From Caulobacter sp. UNC358MFTsu5.1 (lineage in GTDB: Bacteria; Pseudomonadota; Alphaproteobacteria; Caulobacterales; Caulobacteraceae), in assembly GCF_000712075.1 (NCBI RefSeq), contig NZ_JONW01000010.1, positions 248,092 to 312,091 of the forward strand: a stretch of DNA of 64,000 nucleotides, in the 5' to 3' direction. Each line of letters begins with the position of its first letter. Positions within the stretch are counted from its first letter, which is position 1. A program made the translations under genes and the position numbers. Positions 33,642 to 42,970 of this stretch are shown piece by piece. The notes under the pieces are model-generated. The model had not been told where the DNA came from and searched no databases. It was given only the letters and a program-made list of their open reading frames with translations.

Positions 33642-33723
33642 GGGGACATACCCTCGGGCGTGTCCCCACAAGTCCTGGCTCCGTGGGTGCCGATGGGGAC
33701 ACGCGCGAGCGCATGTCACCGGC
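33642..33723. repeat. Family D palindromic element, convergent 3' ends
   Basis: GGGGACA (33642-33648) / TGTCCCC (33661-33667) form one hairpin and a second, degenerate GGGGACACGCGCGAGCGCATGT (33695-33716) follows. It fills the gap between the L,D-transpeptidase stop and the VWA gene stop at 33727. The second half is close to the hairpin at 28580-28612 (GGGGACACGCACAAGTGCATGT). Confidence 0.65.
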
Positions 33724-33726
33724 CGG

Positions 33727-34905
33727 TCAGCCCCGCACCAGTTCCCGCATGGCCTTGTCCAGGCCTTCCAGGGTCAGGGGGAACATCCGGTCGTTCATCA
33801 GCTGCTTCATCACGCCGATCGACTGGGTGTAGTCCCAGTGCCGCTCGGGCGTGGGGTTCAGCCAGACGGCGCTCTGGTAGATGTCGGTGACCCGGCTCAT
33901 CCAGATGGCGCCCGGCTCCTCGTTCCAGTGCTCGACGCTGCCGCCCGGATAGGTGATCTCGTAGGGGCTCATGGTCGCGTCGCCCACGAAGATCACCTTG
34001 TAGTCGTGCGGGAACTTGTGGAGCACGTCCCAGGTCGGGATCTTCTCGACCTGGCGGCGGCGGTTGTCCTTCCACACGGCCTCGTACAGGCAGTTGTGGA
34101 AGTAGAAGAACTCCAGGTGCTTGAACTCGGTCTTGGCGGCGCTGAACAGCTCCTCGCAGAGCTTGATGTGGCCGTCCATCGAGCCGCCGATGTCGAAGAA
34201 CAGCAGCACCTTGATGGTGTTGCGCCGCTCGGGACGCATCTGGATGTCCAGATAGCCCTTCTCGGCCGTGCCGCGGATCGTGCCGTTCAGGTCCAGCTCG
34301 TCCAGCGCCCCCTGGCGGGCGAACTTGCGCAGGCGCCGCAGGGCGACCTTGATGTTGCGTGTGCCCAGCTCGACCGAGTCGTCGAGGTTCTTGTACTCGC
34401 GCTTGTCCCAGACCTTCACGGCGCGGCCGTGGCGGCTCTTGTCCTGGCCGATGCGCACGCCTTCGGGATTGTAGCCGTTGTTGCCGAACGGCGAGGTGCC
34501 GCCCGAGCCGATCCACTTGTTGCCGCCCTCGTGGCGCTCCTTCTGCTCCTTCAGGCGCTCCTGCAGGGTCTCCATCAGCTTCTCGAAGCCGCCCATGGCC
34601 TCGATCTGCGCCTTCTCCTCGTCGGTCAGGAACTTCTCGGTCAGGGCCTTGAGCCACTCGGCCGGGATGTCGGCCGTGATGCCGTCCTCGACGGTCTCCA
34701 GCCCCTTGAACACGTGGCCGAACACCCGGTCGAACTTGTCGAGGTTCTTCTCGTCCTTCACCAGGCTGGCGCGCGACAGGAAGTAGAAGTCCTCGATCCG
34801 CCGGTCGATGACGTCCTTGTCCAGCGCCTCCATCAGCTGGAGGTACTCGCGCAGGGACACCGGGATCTTGGCGGCGCGGAGCTCGGAGAAGAAGCGCAGG
34901 AACAT
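33727..34905 (-). CDS. VWA-domain protein, CoxE-like
   Basis: 392 residues. The N-terminus (FLRFFSELRAAKIPVSLREYLQLMEAL) and the C-terminal VWA domain with FFDIGGSMDGHIKLCEELF match CoxE-like proteins that work with MoxR AAA+ ATPases in maturation of metal enzymes or envelope stress. The MIDAS reads DIGGS, as usual in this subgroup. A Gly-rich linker (GGNKWIGSGGTSPFGNNGYN) sits at about 160-180. The ATG at 34905 is the conventional start; a far longer frame upstream overlaps the next gene out of frame. No moxR is adjacent in this window. Confidence 0.88.
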   Translation of the reverse strand: MFLRFFSELRAAKIPVSLREYLQLMEALDKDVIDRRIEDFYFLSRASLVKDEKNLDKFDRVFGHVFKGLETVEDGITADIPAEWLKALTEKFLTDEEKAQIEAMGGFEKLMETLQERLKEQKERHEGGNKWIGSGGTSPFGNNGYNPEGVRIGQDKSRHGRAVKVWDKREYKNLDDSVELGTRNIKVALRRLRKFARQGALDELDLNGTIRGTAEKGYLDIQMRPERRNTIKVLLFFDIGGSMDGHIKLCEELFSAAKTEFKHLEFFYFHNCLYEAVWKDNRRRQVEKIPTWDVLHKFPHDYKVIFVGDATMSPYEITYPGGSVEHWNEEPGAIWMSRVTDIYQSAVWLNPTPERHWDYTQSIGVMKQLMNDRMFPLTLEGLDKAMRELVRG

Positions 34906-34958
34906 GCCACGGACCTTGGGGCGGACTTTCGAACGGTTGTTCGAGCCCAGGATGGCGG

Positions 34959-35669
34959 TCAGGAGGCGGGCTGTCCAGCCGCAGGCGCCGGCGGGTGGTG
35001 ATAGGTGTCGGCCTTGAGGACGTAGAACAGCCAGCCGATGCCGTCGCCGGCGTCGGCCAGGAACTTGGCCATGCCAGCGTCGCCGCTGAGGCGGTACTTG
35101 ATCGCCCAGCCGTCGATCACCGTGACCGACACGCTTTCGTAGTTCCCCCCGACCAGGAAACGCTCCGTGCGGCTGGCCGGAATCTTGTCCGAGGCCAGGA
35201 TCTTGGCGATCATCGGATTGACGGTCGCCTTGTAGGGCTTGGCCTTCGGATACTTGGCCTTCAGGGCCATGACCGCCGCCGCGATCTCCTGGTCCAGGGT
35301 CAGGGTCGTGCGGGTGGCGTAGACCGTCCGGCTGTCGAAGCTGGTCACGCTGTGGCAGCCGACGTCGTCGCCGTTGGGATTGAACAGCACGACCTCGCTT
35401 TCGGTCCGGCCCGGATTGAACAGGCAGTAGAGGCCCGAGCCCTTGTGCTGCAGGATCACCGCGCCGTCCTGGTCGGGCTGGTCGCTGAGGTTGTTGAACA
35501 GGGCCGCGGCGCCGGCCTTGGCCAGGATCGCGTCGCCCTCGGCCTTGGCCGCGGCGCGCTTGGCCGGCGCGTCCGGGCTCGTCCCGGGCGCCGGAGTCTG
35601 GGCGGAGGCCGCGCCCGTCAACGCCAAGGCCGCCAGCGCGGCGCCGCAACCCGTCAGGAACCGTCGCAT
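34959..35669 (-). CDS. Hypothetical exported protein
   Basis: 236 residues with a signal peptide (about 1-24, GAASAQ), an Ala-rich helical segment (KRAAAKAEGDAILAKAGAAALFNNL) and a mixed alpha/beta domain with two Cys (GLYCLF, VGCHS) that could pair. GGGGGAGGATACG precedes the ATG at 35669. It is 53 bases upstream of the VWA gene on the same strand. I do not recognise a family; a role in the envelope is all the signal peptide supports. Confidence 0.6.
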   Translation of the reverse strand: MRRFLTGCGAALAALALTGAASAQTPAPGTSPDAPAKRAAAKAEGDAILAKAGAAALFNNLSDQPDQDGAVILQHKGSGLYCLFNPGRTESEVVLFNPNGDDVGCHSVTSFDSRTVYATRTTLTLDQEIAAAVMALKAKYPKAKPYKATVNPMIAKILASDKIPASRTERFLVGGNYESVSVTVIDGWAIKYRLSGDAGMAKFLADAGDGIGWLFYVLKADTYHHPPAPAAGQPAS

Positions 35670-35722
35670 CGTATCCTCCCCCAAGAGCTTTGCGGGAGAT
35701 TGCAGCCGCAGGTCGAGCTTGG

Positions 35723-36274
35723 CTAGCCCCGCCGCAGGATGAACTCCAGGTCGCGCGTCTCGCCGACCGGGAAGTGGTATTCCCCGACCTTCTCGAAGCC
35801 CTTGGATTCATAGAGCTTCTGGGCGCCGAAGTTCTCGGACCAGACGCCGATCCACAGGGGGCGGGGGCCGTCCTTCTCCAGCCAGTCCAGCGCGGTCTTC
35901 AGCAGCAGCGAGCCGCGCCCGCCGCCCTGGAAGGCCTTGAGCACGTAGATGCGGTGCAGTTCGCCGTCGCCGGGCTTCACGTCGTCGTGGGGCAGGCCGC
36001 ACGGGCCGGCCGTGGCGTAGCCGATCGCCTCGTCGTCCAGCTCCAGCAGCCAGGTGGCCTTCTCGGGATCGGCCAGGTCGCGCTTCGTCCGCTCCAGGCC
36101 GTAGGCGTAGGCCAGGAAGGTCTCCAGGTCCTCGGTCGGATACAGGTGGGCGAAGGTGTCGCTGAAAGTCCGGGCGCCGAGGCTGGAAACGACGTCGGCG
36201 TCGTCGATGGTGGCCCTTCTTATGGAATGGGGGCGGATGGTCGCGGCGGTGGTCAAGAGGTAGGGTCCTCGCAT
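35723..36274 (-). CDS. GNAT-family N-acetyltransferase
   Basis: 183 residues with the GNAT acetyl-CoA site GELHRIYVLKAFQGGGRGSLLLKTALDWL (motif A, Q/R-x-x-G-x-G/A as FQGGGRGS) and a final strand FEKVGEYHFPVG. It acetylates an unknown amine. The ATG at 36274 overlaps the start codon of the divergent deacetylase gene; a TTG at 36256 (MTTAATIRPH), with GAGGA upstream, is an alternative that would separate the genes. Confidence 0.85.
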   Translation of the reverse strand: MRGPYLLTTAATIRPHSIRRATIDDADVVSSLGARTFSDTFAHLYPTEDLETFLAYAYGLERTKRDLADPEKATWLLELDDEAIGYATAGPCGLPHDDVKPGDGELHRIYVLKAFQGGGRGSLLLKTALDWLEKDGPRPLWIGVWSENFGAQKLYESKGFEKVGEYHFPVGETRDLEFILRRG

Positions 36275-37193
36275 GGATGTCGCGCTCTATACGCACCTGG
36301 ATATGCTCGACCACCGCCCCGGCGACAACCACGTCGAGCGGCCCGAGCGCCTGCGGGCGGTGATCGACGCGCTGGACGACGACGGCCGCCTGGACCTGGA
36401 GAGCCTGGAAGCGCCGCTGGTCGACTTCGCCGACCTGGCCCGCGTGCATCCGCAAGGCTTCATCGACGACGTGGTCGCCGCCGCGCCCCGCAGCGGCCGC
36501 CGGGCGCTGGACCCCGACACCGTGCTGTCGACCGGCAGCCTGGCCGCCGCCCGCCGGGCCGCCGGGGCGGTGGTCGCCGCGACCCGCGCCGTGGCGACGG
36601 GGCAGGGGACCCGGGCCTTCTGCGCCGTCCGCCCGCCCGGCCACCACGCCGAGCCCGACACGGCGATGGGCTTCTGCGTGTTCTCCAACATCGCGGTGGC
36701 CGCCCGCGTGGCCCAGGCTTCGGGGCTGGGCCGGGTGGCGATCGTCGATTTCGACGTCCACCACGGCAACGGCACCCAGGCGGCGTTCGAGAACGATCCG
36801 ACGGTGTTCTTCGCCTCGATCCACCAGTCGCCGCTGTATCCGGGCACCGGCGATCCGTCCGAGACCGGGGTCGGCAACGTCGCCAACGCCACGGTGGCGC
36901 CCCACGCCCCGCGCGAGCTCTGGCGCAAGCGCTTCGAGGGGCTGATGGACAAGGTCGACGGATTCGCGCCGCAGCTGATCCTGGTCTCGGCCGGCTTCGA
37001 CGCCCATGTCCGCGATCCCCTGGCCGCCCAGAGCCTGGAAGCCGAGGATTTCGCCTGGGCGACGCGGGCGATCGCCTCGGTCGCCAACCGACGTTGCGGC
37101 GGGCGTATTGTTTCCTCGCTCGAGGGCGGTTACGACCTAGAAGCGCTCGGCCGTTCGGCGGCGGCGCATGTCAAAGCGTTGCAGGAGGGGTGA
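36273..37193 (+). CDS. Histone deacetylase family protein (AcuC/HDAH like)
   Basis: 306 residues with all deacetylase motifs: HPERPERL-like start (DNHVERPERLRAV), RPPGHHAE (charge-relay His pair), DFDVHHGNGT (Zn ligands Asp and His), SAGFDAH (Zn-ligand Asp) and SLEGGYD (Gly-Tyr transition-state residue). It is a Zn-dependent deacetylase of acetyl-lysine, acetyl-polyamines or similar. AGAGGTAGGG before the ATG supports the start. It is divergent from a GNAT acetyltransferase, a suggestive pairing of writer and eraser chemistry. Confidence 0.9.
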   Translation: MDVALYTHLDMLDHRPGDNHVERPERLRAVIDALDDDGRLDLESLEAPLVDFADLARVHPQGFIDDVVAAAPRSGRRALDPDTVLSTGSLAAARRAAGAVVAATRAVATGQGTRAFCAVRPPGHHAEPDTAMGFCVFSNIAVAARVAQASGLGRVAIVDFDVHHGNGTQAAFENDPTVFFASIHQSPLYPGTGDPSETGVGNVANATVAPHAPRELWRKRFEGLMDKVDGFAPQLILVSAGFDAHVRDPLAAQSLEAEDFAWATRAIASVANRRCGGRIVSSLEGGYDLEALGRSAAAHVKALQEG

Positions 37194-37242
37194 GAGGTCC
37201 GAAATCAGGTCGCCGGTGGCGATGAAGGGACCTCCAAGATCT

Positions 37243-37857
37243 ATGGCCGACGAATCCGCCGACCACCTTTCCGCTCCGCCCGTCCGCCCCGGCGCGATCA
37301 CCCTGGCCCGCCACGGCGAGCCGGCCCTGTCGCGCAAGGTCCGCTTCAACGCCCCCGCCTACGGCGACTGGTGGGCGCGCTACGAGGAGGGCGGGCTGCT
37401 GCCCGGCCAGACCCCGCCGGATTCGCTGAAGGCCACGGCCAGGCGGGCCGGGGTGATGATCGCCTCGACGCGCCGCCGCTCGATCGAGACCGCCCAGGCG
37501 GTCGCCGACGGCAAGGCCTTCGCCACCGACCCGCTGTTCATCGAGGCGCCGCTGCCGCCGCCGCCCTGGCCGCGCTGGATCAAGATGTCGCCAAAGAACT
37601 GGGGGTTCTTCGCCCGCTTCTGGTGGTGGTTCTTCGATCACCACGCCGGCCAGGAAAGCCGGGCCCAGGCCGAGGTCCGCGCCGACCAGGCCGCTGACCT
37701 GCTGATCGACCTGTCCAAGAACGGCCAGGAGGTGCTGCTGGTCGCCCACGGCTTCTTCAACACCATGATCGGCCTGGCGCTGCAGAAGCGCGGCCTGAAG
37801 AAGACGCAGGACCAGGGTTTCAAATACTGGTGCGTGAAGCGCTTCGAGCGGCCCTAG
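37243..37857 (+). CDS. Histidine phosphatase family protein
   Basis: 204 residues with LARHGEP (catalytic RHG), STRRRSIETAQAV, and VAHGFFNTMIG (second His). The Trp-rich insert (RFWWWFFDHH) is conserved in a Caulobacter-like subgroup annotated only as histidine phosphatase. Starts at 37222 and 37168 are also in frame; the ATG at 37243 gives the shortest sensible N-terminus, but no ribosome-binding site is decisive. It lies 49 bases behind the deacetylase gene. Confidence 0.82.
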   Translation: MADESADHLSAPPVRPGAITLARHGEPALSRKVRFNAPAYGDWWARYEEGGLLPGQTPPDSLKATARRAGVMIASTRRRSIETAQAVADGKAFATDPLFIEAPLPPPPWPRWIKMSPKNWGFFARFWWWFFDHHAGQESRAQAEVRADQAADLLIDLSKNGQEVLLVAHGFFNTMIGLALQKRGLKKTQDQGFKYWCVKRFERP

Positions 37858-37977
37858 GCGCCTCTTCGGACCGCAGGGACGCCCAGGCCCTGAACCTCGT
37901 TCACCAAAAGCCCCGCCAACGGCGTTGCCCGCGCGGCGACCCGCCACTAGGGTGCCCCTGTTCGCCCCGGAGTAGAA

Positions 37978-38220
37978 ATGATCAGTCCGCAAGATCTTGA
38001 AGGCATGAGCTTCGAGCAGGCCCTGCAGCGCCTCGAGCAGATCGTCGGCGAGCTCGAGTCCGGCAAGGCCGAGCTCGAGCGCTCGATCGAGATCTACGAG
38101 GACGGCGCGGCCCTCAAGGCCCACTGCGAGAAGAAGCTCGAGGCGGCCCGGCTGAAGGTCGAGAAGATCGTGCTGGGCCAAGACGGCTCCGTGACCGCCG
38201 AGCCGGCCGAGTTCAACTGA
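37978..38220 (+). CDS. xseB: Exodeoxyribonuclease VII small subunit
   Basis: 80 residues: [44 protein letters not shown] is the XseB helical hairpin. It binds several copies per XseA to degrade single-stranded DNA. It opens the xseB-csaA-ispA-dxs operon, with the stop sharing one base with the next ATG (TGATG). CCGGAGTAGAA precedes the ATG. Confidence 0.93.
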   Translation: MISPQDLEGMSFEQALQRLEQIVGELESGKAELERSIEIYEDGAALKAHCEKKLEAARLKVEKIVLGQDGSVTAEPAEFN

Positions 38221-38570
38221 TGGGTCAGGCGTCGCCGCAGATCGGCTACGAGGACTTCGAACGGGTCGATATCCGTATCGGCACGATCATCGAGGCCACG
38301 CCGTTCCCGGAGGCGCGCACCCCGGCCTACAAGCTGACCATCGATTTTGGCCCCAAGATCGGCGTCAAGAAATCGTCGGCCCAGGTGACCAAGCACTACG
38401 CCCTGGACGAGCTGGTCGGGCGCCGCGTGGCCGCCGTGGTCAATTTTCCGCCGCGCCAGATCGGTCCTATCCAGTCCGAGGTCCTGTGCCTGGGCTTCCC
38501 GGACGCCGAGGGCGGCGTCGTACTGGTCGACGTGGACCGTGACGTTCCCAACGGGGGTAAGCTGTTTTGA
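38220..38570 (+). CDS. csaA: tRNA-binding-domain protein (CsaA like)
   Basis: 116 residues covering one OB-fold tRNA-binding domain ([57 protein letters not shown]). CsaA homologues bind tRNA or act as export chaperones. It is translationally coupled on both sides: it starts in the xseB stop and its stop overlaps the ispA TTG start. Its insertion between xseB and ispA is a notable operon variation. Confidence 0.88.
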   Translation: MGQASPQIGYEDFERVDIRIGTIIEATPFPEARTPAYKLTIDFGPKIGVKKSSAQVTKHYALDELVGRRVAAVVNFPPRQIGPIQSEVLCLGFPDAEGGVVLVDVDRDVPNGGKLF

Positions 38571-39451
38571 TCGACCTCGAAAAGCGCATCGTCCAGGCGG
38601 CCGACATCGTCACCGTGGCGCTCGACGAGCTGCTGCCGCGCGCCGACGGTCCGGAGAGCCGCCTGACCGAGGCCATGCGCTACGCGGCCCTGGGCCCAGG
38701 CAAGCGGCTGCGGCCGTTCTTCGCCCTGGAGACGGGCAAGATGTTCGACCTGCCCGAGCGGCCGGTCCTGCGCGCCGCCTGCGCCCTGGAGTGCATCCAC
38801 GCCTACAGCCTGGTGCACGACGACCTGCCGGCCATGGACGACGACGACATGCGCCGCGGCCGTCCCACCGTGCACGTGCAGTACGACGAAGCCACCGCCA
38901 TCCTGGCCGGCGACGCCCTGCAGACCGCCGCCTTCGAGATCATGGCCCACCCCGACACCCACGACGACGGCAACGTCCGCTCGGAACTGGTGCGCAAGCT
39001 GGCCATCGCCTCGGGCGCCAAGGGCATGTGCGGCGGCCAGATGATCGACCTGCTGGGCGTCCGCGACGACCTGGGGGCCGTGGCCCGCATGCAGCGCCTG
39101 AAGACCGGGGCCCTGATCGCCTTCGCCTTCGAGATACCGCTGATCATCGCCCGCGCGAAGGCCGAGGAGCGCGCCGCCCTGATGGGTTTCGCCCAGGACC
39201 TGGGCCTGGCCTACCAGATCGTCGACGACATCCTGGACGCCGAGGGCGACGAAGCGGTGCTGGGCAAGGCCGCCGGCGGCAAGGACGCGGCCAAGGGCAA
39301 GGCCAACTACGTCACCCTGCTGGGCCTCGAGGCCGCCAAGGAACGAGTCAATCTTTTGGCCGCTCAAACCAAGTCACATCTCGATATTTTCGGCGAACGG
39401 GCTGAACATCTGCGCTGTAGCGTGGATTTCGTGCTGGACCGCCGCAACTGA
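38567..39451 (+). CDS. ispA: Polyprenyl (farnesyl/geranyl) diphosphate synthase
   Basis: 294 residues from a TTG start overlapping the csaA stop. First Asp-rich motif [14 protein letters not shown] (about residues 85-98) and second DDILD (about 222-226), with [10 protein letters not shown] near the N-terminus, are diagnostic of trans-isoprenyl diphosphate synthases. It condenses IPP with DMAPP/GPP to FPP or GGPP for quinones, hopanoids and cell-wall carriers. The next gene makes the first MEP-pathway intermediate, so supply and use of isoprenoid precursors are encoded together. Confidence 0.94.
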   Translation: MIDLEKRIVQAADIVTVALDELLPRADGPESRLTEAMRYAALGPGKRLRPFFALETGKMFDLPERPVLRAACALECIHAYSLVHDDLPAMDDDDMRRGRPTVHVQYDEATAILAGDALQTAAFEIMAHPDTHDDGNVRSELVRKLAIASGAKGMCGGQMIDLLGVRDDLGAVARMQRLKTGALIAFAFEIPLIIARAKAEERAALMGFAQDLGLAYQIVDDILDAEGDEAVLGKAAGGKDAAKGKANYVTLLGLEAAKERVNLLAAQTKSHLDIFGERAEHLRCSVDFVLDRRN

Positions 39452-39468
39452 CCGCGCTTTCTTCGGAC

Positions 39469-41385
39469 ATGCCTGCTTTGACCCCTCTCCTCGACACCAT
39501 CTCGTCCCCGGCCGACACCCGCGGCCTCAGCGTGCCCGAACTGAAGCAGCTGGCGAGCGAGGTGCGGGCCGAAACCATCGACGCCGTCTCGGTGACCGGC
39601 GGCCACCTGGGCGCGGGCCTGGGCGTGGTCGAGCTGACCGTCGCCCTGCACCACGTGTTCGAGACGCCCAAGGACATCGTCATCTGGGACGTCGGCCACC
39701 AGGCCTATCCGCACAAGATCCTGACCGGCCGCCGCGACCGCATCCGCACCCTGCGCCAGGGCGGCGGCCTGTCGGGCTTCACCAAGCGCGCCGAGAGCGA
39801 ATACGACCCGTTCGGCGCGGCCCACGCGGCCACCTCGATCTCGGCGGCCCTGGGCTTCTGCGCCGCGCGCGACGCGAAGGGCGAGAACAACAACGTCATC
39901 GCCGTGATCGGCGACGGCTCGATGAGCGCGGGCATGGCCTACGAGGCGATGAACGCGGCGGTCGACACCACCAAGCGCCTGATCGTCATCCTCAACGACA
40001 ACGACATGTCGATCGCCCCGCCGGTGGGCGGCATGAGCGCCTATCTGGCCAACCTCGTCTCGGGCGGCGCCTATCGCAAGGCGCGCAAGCTGGGCAAGAC
40101 GGTGGTCGAGAAGCTGCCCACCCCGATCCGCGACGCGGCCCGCAAGGCCGAGGAATACGCCCGCGGCATGGTCACCGGCGGCACCTTCTTCGAGGAACTG
40201 GGCTTCCACTACATCGGCCCGATCGACGGCCACGACATGGACGCCTTGGTCTCGGTGCTGAAGAACGCCAAGGAATTCGACGAGAAGCCGGTCCTGGTCC
40301 ACGTCGTCACCCAGAAGGGCAAGGGCTACGCCCCGGCCGAGGGCGCCGCCGACAAGCTGCACGCGGTGGTCAAGTTCGACGTGGTCACCGGTCAGCAGCA
40401 GAAGGCCGCCGCCGGCCCGCCCAGCTACACCAAGGTCTTCGCCCAGGAACTGATCAAGCACGCCGAGATCGATCCGAAGATCGTGGCCATCACCGCCGCC
40501 ATGCCCTCGGGCACGGGGCTGGACCTGTTCGGCAAGGCCTTCCCCGACCGTACCTTCGACGTCGGCATCGCCGAGCAGCACGCGGTGACCTTCGCCGCCG
40601 GCCTGGCCGCCGACGGCATGAAGCCGTTCGCGGCGATCTATTCGACCTTCCTGCAGCGCGGCTACGACCAGGTGGTCCACGACGTGGCCATCCAGCGCCT
40701 GCCGGTGCGCTTCGCCATGGACCGCGCCGGCCTGGTCGGCGCCGACGGCCCCACCCACGCGGGGACCTTCGACCTCGGCTTCATGGGGGCGCTGCCCGGC
40801 ATGGTGCTGATGGCCGCCGCCGACGAGGTCGAACTGGCCCACATGGTCTCGACCGCCGTGGCCATCGACGACCGCCCCAGCGCCTTCCGCTATCCGCGCG
40901 GCGAGGGCCTGGGCCTGACCATCCCCGACCTGGCCGCCCCCCTGGAGATCGGCAAGGGCCGCATCGTCCGCGAGGGGACCAGCGTCGCCATCGTGTCGCT
41001 GGGCACGCGCCTGGCCGAGTGCCTGAAGGCCGCCGACCTGCTGGCCGCGCGCGGTCTCTCCGCCACGGTCGCCGACGCCCGCTTCGCCAAGCCGCTGGAC
41101 GTCGACATGCTGCTGCGCCTGGCGCGCGAGCACGAGGCGATCATCACGGTGGAGGAGGGGGCTGTCGGCGGCTTCGGAGCCTTCGTGCTGCAGGCCCTGG
41201 CCGAGCACGGCGCCCTGGACCGCGGCCTGAAGATCCGCACCCTGGTGCTGCCCGACGTCTTCCAGGACCAGGACAAGCCCGACGCCATGTACGCCCAGGC
41301 CGGCCTCGACGCCGAAGGCATCCTGCGCGGCTGCCTGGCGGCGCTGGGCGTGGACAACATCAGCGCGGCGGGACGGCGGGCCTAG
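39469..41385 (+). CDS. dxs: 1-deoxy-D-xylulose-5-phosphate synthase
   Basis: 638 residues, the normal DXS length. It has [21 protein letters not shown], the thiamine-diphosphate motif [15 protein letters not shown]...ND, and the transketolase middle domain with [17 protein letters not shown]. It condenses pyruvate and glyceraldehyde-3-phosphate, the first and rate-setting step of the MEP isoprenoid pathway. It follows ispA by 17 bases and ends the operon. The ATG at 39469 gives the conventional N-terminus. Confidence 0.97.
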   Translation: MPALTPLLDTISSPADTRGLSVPELKQLASEVRAETIDAVSVTGGHLGAGLGVVELTVALHHVFETPKDIVIWDVGHQAYPHKILTGRRDRIRTLRQGGGLSGFTKRAESEYDPFGAAHAATSISAALGFCAARDAKGENNNVIAVIGDGSMSAGMAYEAMNAAVDTTKRLIVILNDNDMSIAPPVGGMSAYLANLVSGGAYRKARKLGKTVVEKLPTPIRDAARKAEEYARGMVTGGTFFEELGFHYIGPIDGHDMDALVSVLKNAKEFDEKPVLVHVVTQKGKGYAPAEGAADKLHAVVKFDVVTGQQQKAAAGPPSYTKVFAQELIKHAEIDPKIVAITAAMPSGTGLDLFGKAFPDRTFDVGIAEQHAVTFAAGLAADGMKPFAAIYSTFLQRGYDQVVHDVAIQRLPVRFAMDRAGLVGADGPTHAGTFDLGFMGALPGMVLMAAADEVELAHMVSTAVAIDDRPSAFRYPRGEGLGLTIPDLAAPLEIGKGRIVREGTSVAIVSLGTRLAECLKAADLLAARGLSATVADARFAKPLDVDMLLRLAREHEAIITVEEGAVGGFGAFVLQALAEHGALDRGLKIRTLVLPDVFQDQDKPDAMYAQAGLDAEGILRGCLAALGVDNISAAGRRA

Positions 41386-41567
41386 CGCCCGATCGTTCCG
41401 CGCCATCGCCGGCCCGGACAGCTGATTTTACGCGCGTCGGGATGTGGGCAACCTTCAGTTGACACCCTTCCTCGCCATACCCTAGCTTGAGCTCAAGGCG
41501 TGGCTGGGGGGCCGCCTGCCTGCCATCCCTCGCTCACGCCGTGCTCTTTCATCGAAGGGAAGCCCAC

Positions 41568-42050
41568 GTGCGTCTGTCTCGCAAATTCTGGACCGTTCTC
41601 CTGCCGCTCGCCGTTTCGGCCTGCGCCACCTGGTCGACCACGACCGTCAAGCCGGCCAAATCCGCGGAACTGGTGCAGGAGGCGCCCGCCGCCGCCCCGC
41701 AGGCGACGCCGGATCCCGCGGCCGCGCCGGCCCCGGCGCCGGTCCCGGCGACCGAACCCGCCCCCGCCGCCGCGCCCGCCGCATCGACGATCGTCGACGG
41801 CGTGCTGGTCAGCGAAAACGACATCACCGACAAGCCCTACAAGGTCCTGGGCGACATCAAGGTCACCGTCCGCAAGACGACGATCTTCAATGCCGATCCC
41901 ACCCGCGCCCAGGTCGACGAAAAGCTGCGCAAGCAGGCCAAGAAGATGGGCGCCGACGCCGTGGTCCTGGTGCGCTACGGCACCGTGGGCATCGGCCTGA
42001 CCAGCTGGGGCGTCCTCGACGGACAAGGCCGCGCGGTCAAGTTTGACTAG
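41568..42050 (+). CDS. Ala/Pro-rich lipoprotein
   Basis: 160 residues from a GTG start with AAGGGAAG 7 bases upstream. The lipobox is LAVSAC (Cys at about residue 18), then an Ala/Pro-rich tether (about 30-70) that would extend from the membrane, and a compact domain (YKVLGDIKVTVRKTTIFNADPTRAQVDEKLRKQAKKMGADAVVLVRYG) with the 'GADAVV' style of YbjQ/Rcs-stress-like lipoproteins. Function unknown. The next gene starts within its last codons. Confidence 0.7.
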   Translation: MRLSRKFWTVLLPLAVSACATWSTTTVKPAKSAELVQEAPAAAPQATPDPAAAPAPAPVPATEPAPAAAPAASTIVDGVLVSENDITDKPYKVLGDIKVTVRKTTIFNADPTRAQVDEKLRKQAKKMGADAVVLVRYGTVGIGLTSWGVLDGQGRAVKFD

Positions 42051-42417
42051 GTCCGTCCTGGTCCTGGCGACGGCGGCGCTGCTGGCGGGTTGCGCCCGCC
42101 CCGCGCCGCCGCTGCCGTCCGCCGGCGGCCTTGCCCTGACCGCCACGCCCCAGGCAGAGCGGCCGGCGCGTTGCGCGGCCCTGCAGTCACGGGTCACCAC
42201 CCTGCGCGGCGAGATGAAGGTCATCGAGGACGTGATCGCTGGACGCCGGACCTCCGACCAGGTCGCCGGCTATCTGTCCGCCGTGCTGTTCCCGCCTCTG
42301 GCCCTGGTCATGCTGACCGATCCCGGCGCGGCGCGGAAGCGTGAGCTGGACCTGCGGCAGGGCCAGATCGACGAGGCCTTGGCCGAACAGAAGGCCCTGG
42401 CCTGCACGACCGCCTGA
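42043..42417 (+). CDS. Small lipoprotein, hypothetical
   Basis: 124 residues from a TTG start that overlaps the previous stop by 8 bases. Lipobox LLAGC (Cys at about residue 17), a middle helical region (CAALQSRVTTLRGEMKVIEDVIAG) and a hydrophobic stretch (VAGYLSAVLFPPLALVMLT) followed by a charged coil. It is probably coupled to the upstream lipoprotein. I do not recognise a family. The TTG start is inferred from the signal peptide. Confidence 0.6.
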   Translation: MTRSVLVLATAALLAGCARPAPPLPSAGGLALTATPQAERPARCAALQSRVTTLRGEMKVIEDVIAGRRTSDQVAGYLSAVLFPPLALVMLTDPGAARKRELDLRQGQIDEALAEQKALACTTA

Positions 42418-42433
42418 CCGGGTCGGCCGGCGC

Positions 42434-42925
42434 CTAGGCCGTGCACGCCTTGAAGAACGCCTTCACGTCGTGGCGGTCGGCCGGGGCGGCGTCCAGGCTG
42501 TGGCGTTCGTCGGCGATCAGCAGGTCCAGGTCGCCCGTGCGGCGGAAGGCGCTCAGCGCCGCGGCGTCGACCGAGGTCCGCGCCTCCAGGACGCCGCCGA
42601 CCACCTCCGACGCGACGACCCGGGCCTTCAGGCGGGTGATCGTGTCGTTGGAGGCCAGGGCGATCTCGTTCCCGCTCAGGTCGGTCGCCGTCAGGGTCAC
42701 GGCGGCGGCGCCGGGCGCGCAGGCCATCATCATCAGCACCTCGTCGCTGTCGGGCCGGCCATAGGCCAGCTTGGGCCCCTCGTCGCCCGGCTCCATGTAG
42801 CGCCAGGCGTAGCCGGGCGGCGACGGGTGCTCGTAGGCGCAGGCGCCCAGCGTCAGCCCGCCCAGGGTCAGCACCAGGAGCAGGGCGTTGGGAAGCAGGC
42901 GGCTGGACAGGATGCGGCGGGGCAT
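42434..42925 (-). CDS. Hypothetical lipoprotein
   Basis: 163 residues: N-terminal signal with a lipobox-like LTLGAC (Cys at about residue 29), then a beta-rich domain (LMMMACAPGAAAVTLTATDLSGNEIALAS) and a C-terminal VKAFFKACTA. Two or three Cys could form a disulfide after export. It converges with the lipoprotein pair at 41568-42417. No family recognised. Confidence 0.6.
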   Translation of the reverse strand: MPRRILSSRLLPNALLLVLTLGGLTLGACAYEHPSPPGYAWRYMEPGDEGPKLAYGRPDSDEVLMMMACAPGAAAVTLTATDLSGNEIALASNDTITRLKARVVASEVVGGVLEARTSVDAAALSAFRRTGDLDLLIADERHSLDAAPADRHDVKAFFKACTA

Positions 42926-42970
42926 GGACGGGTTCCTTCGCCGGAGGAACGCCGCGAGGGCTCCAGAGGT

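Noticed and set aside
37168-37242. Longer N-terminus for the histidine phosphatase gene
   Set aside because: It overlaps the end of the deacetylase gene and adds a basic tail (SKRCRRGERSEIR) not expected for the family; the later ATG is preferred, though with limited certainty.
39364-41406. A 680-codon minus-strand frame opposite dxs
   Set aside because: Dxs is unmistakable on the plus strand and the antisense frame has no domain or signal.
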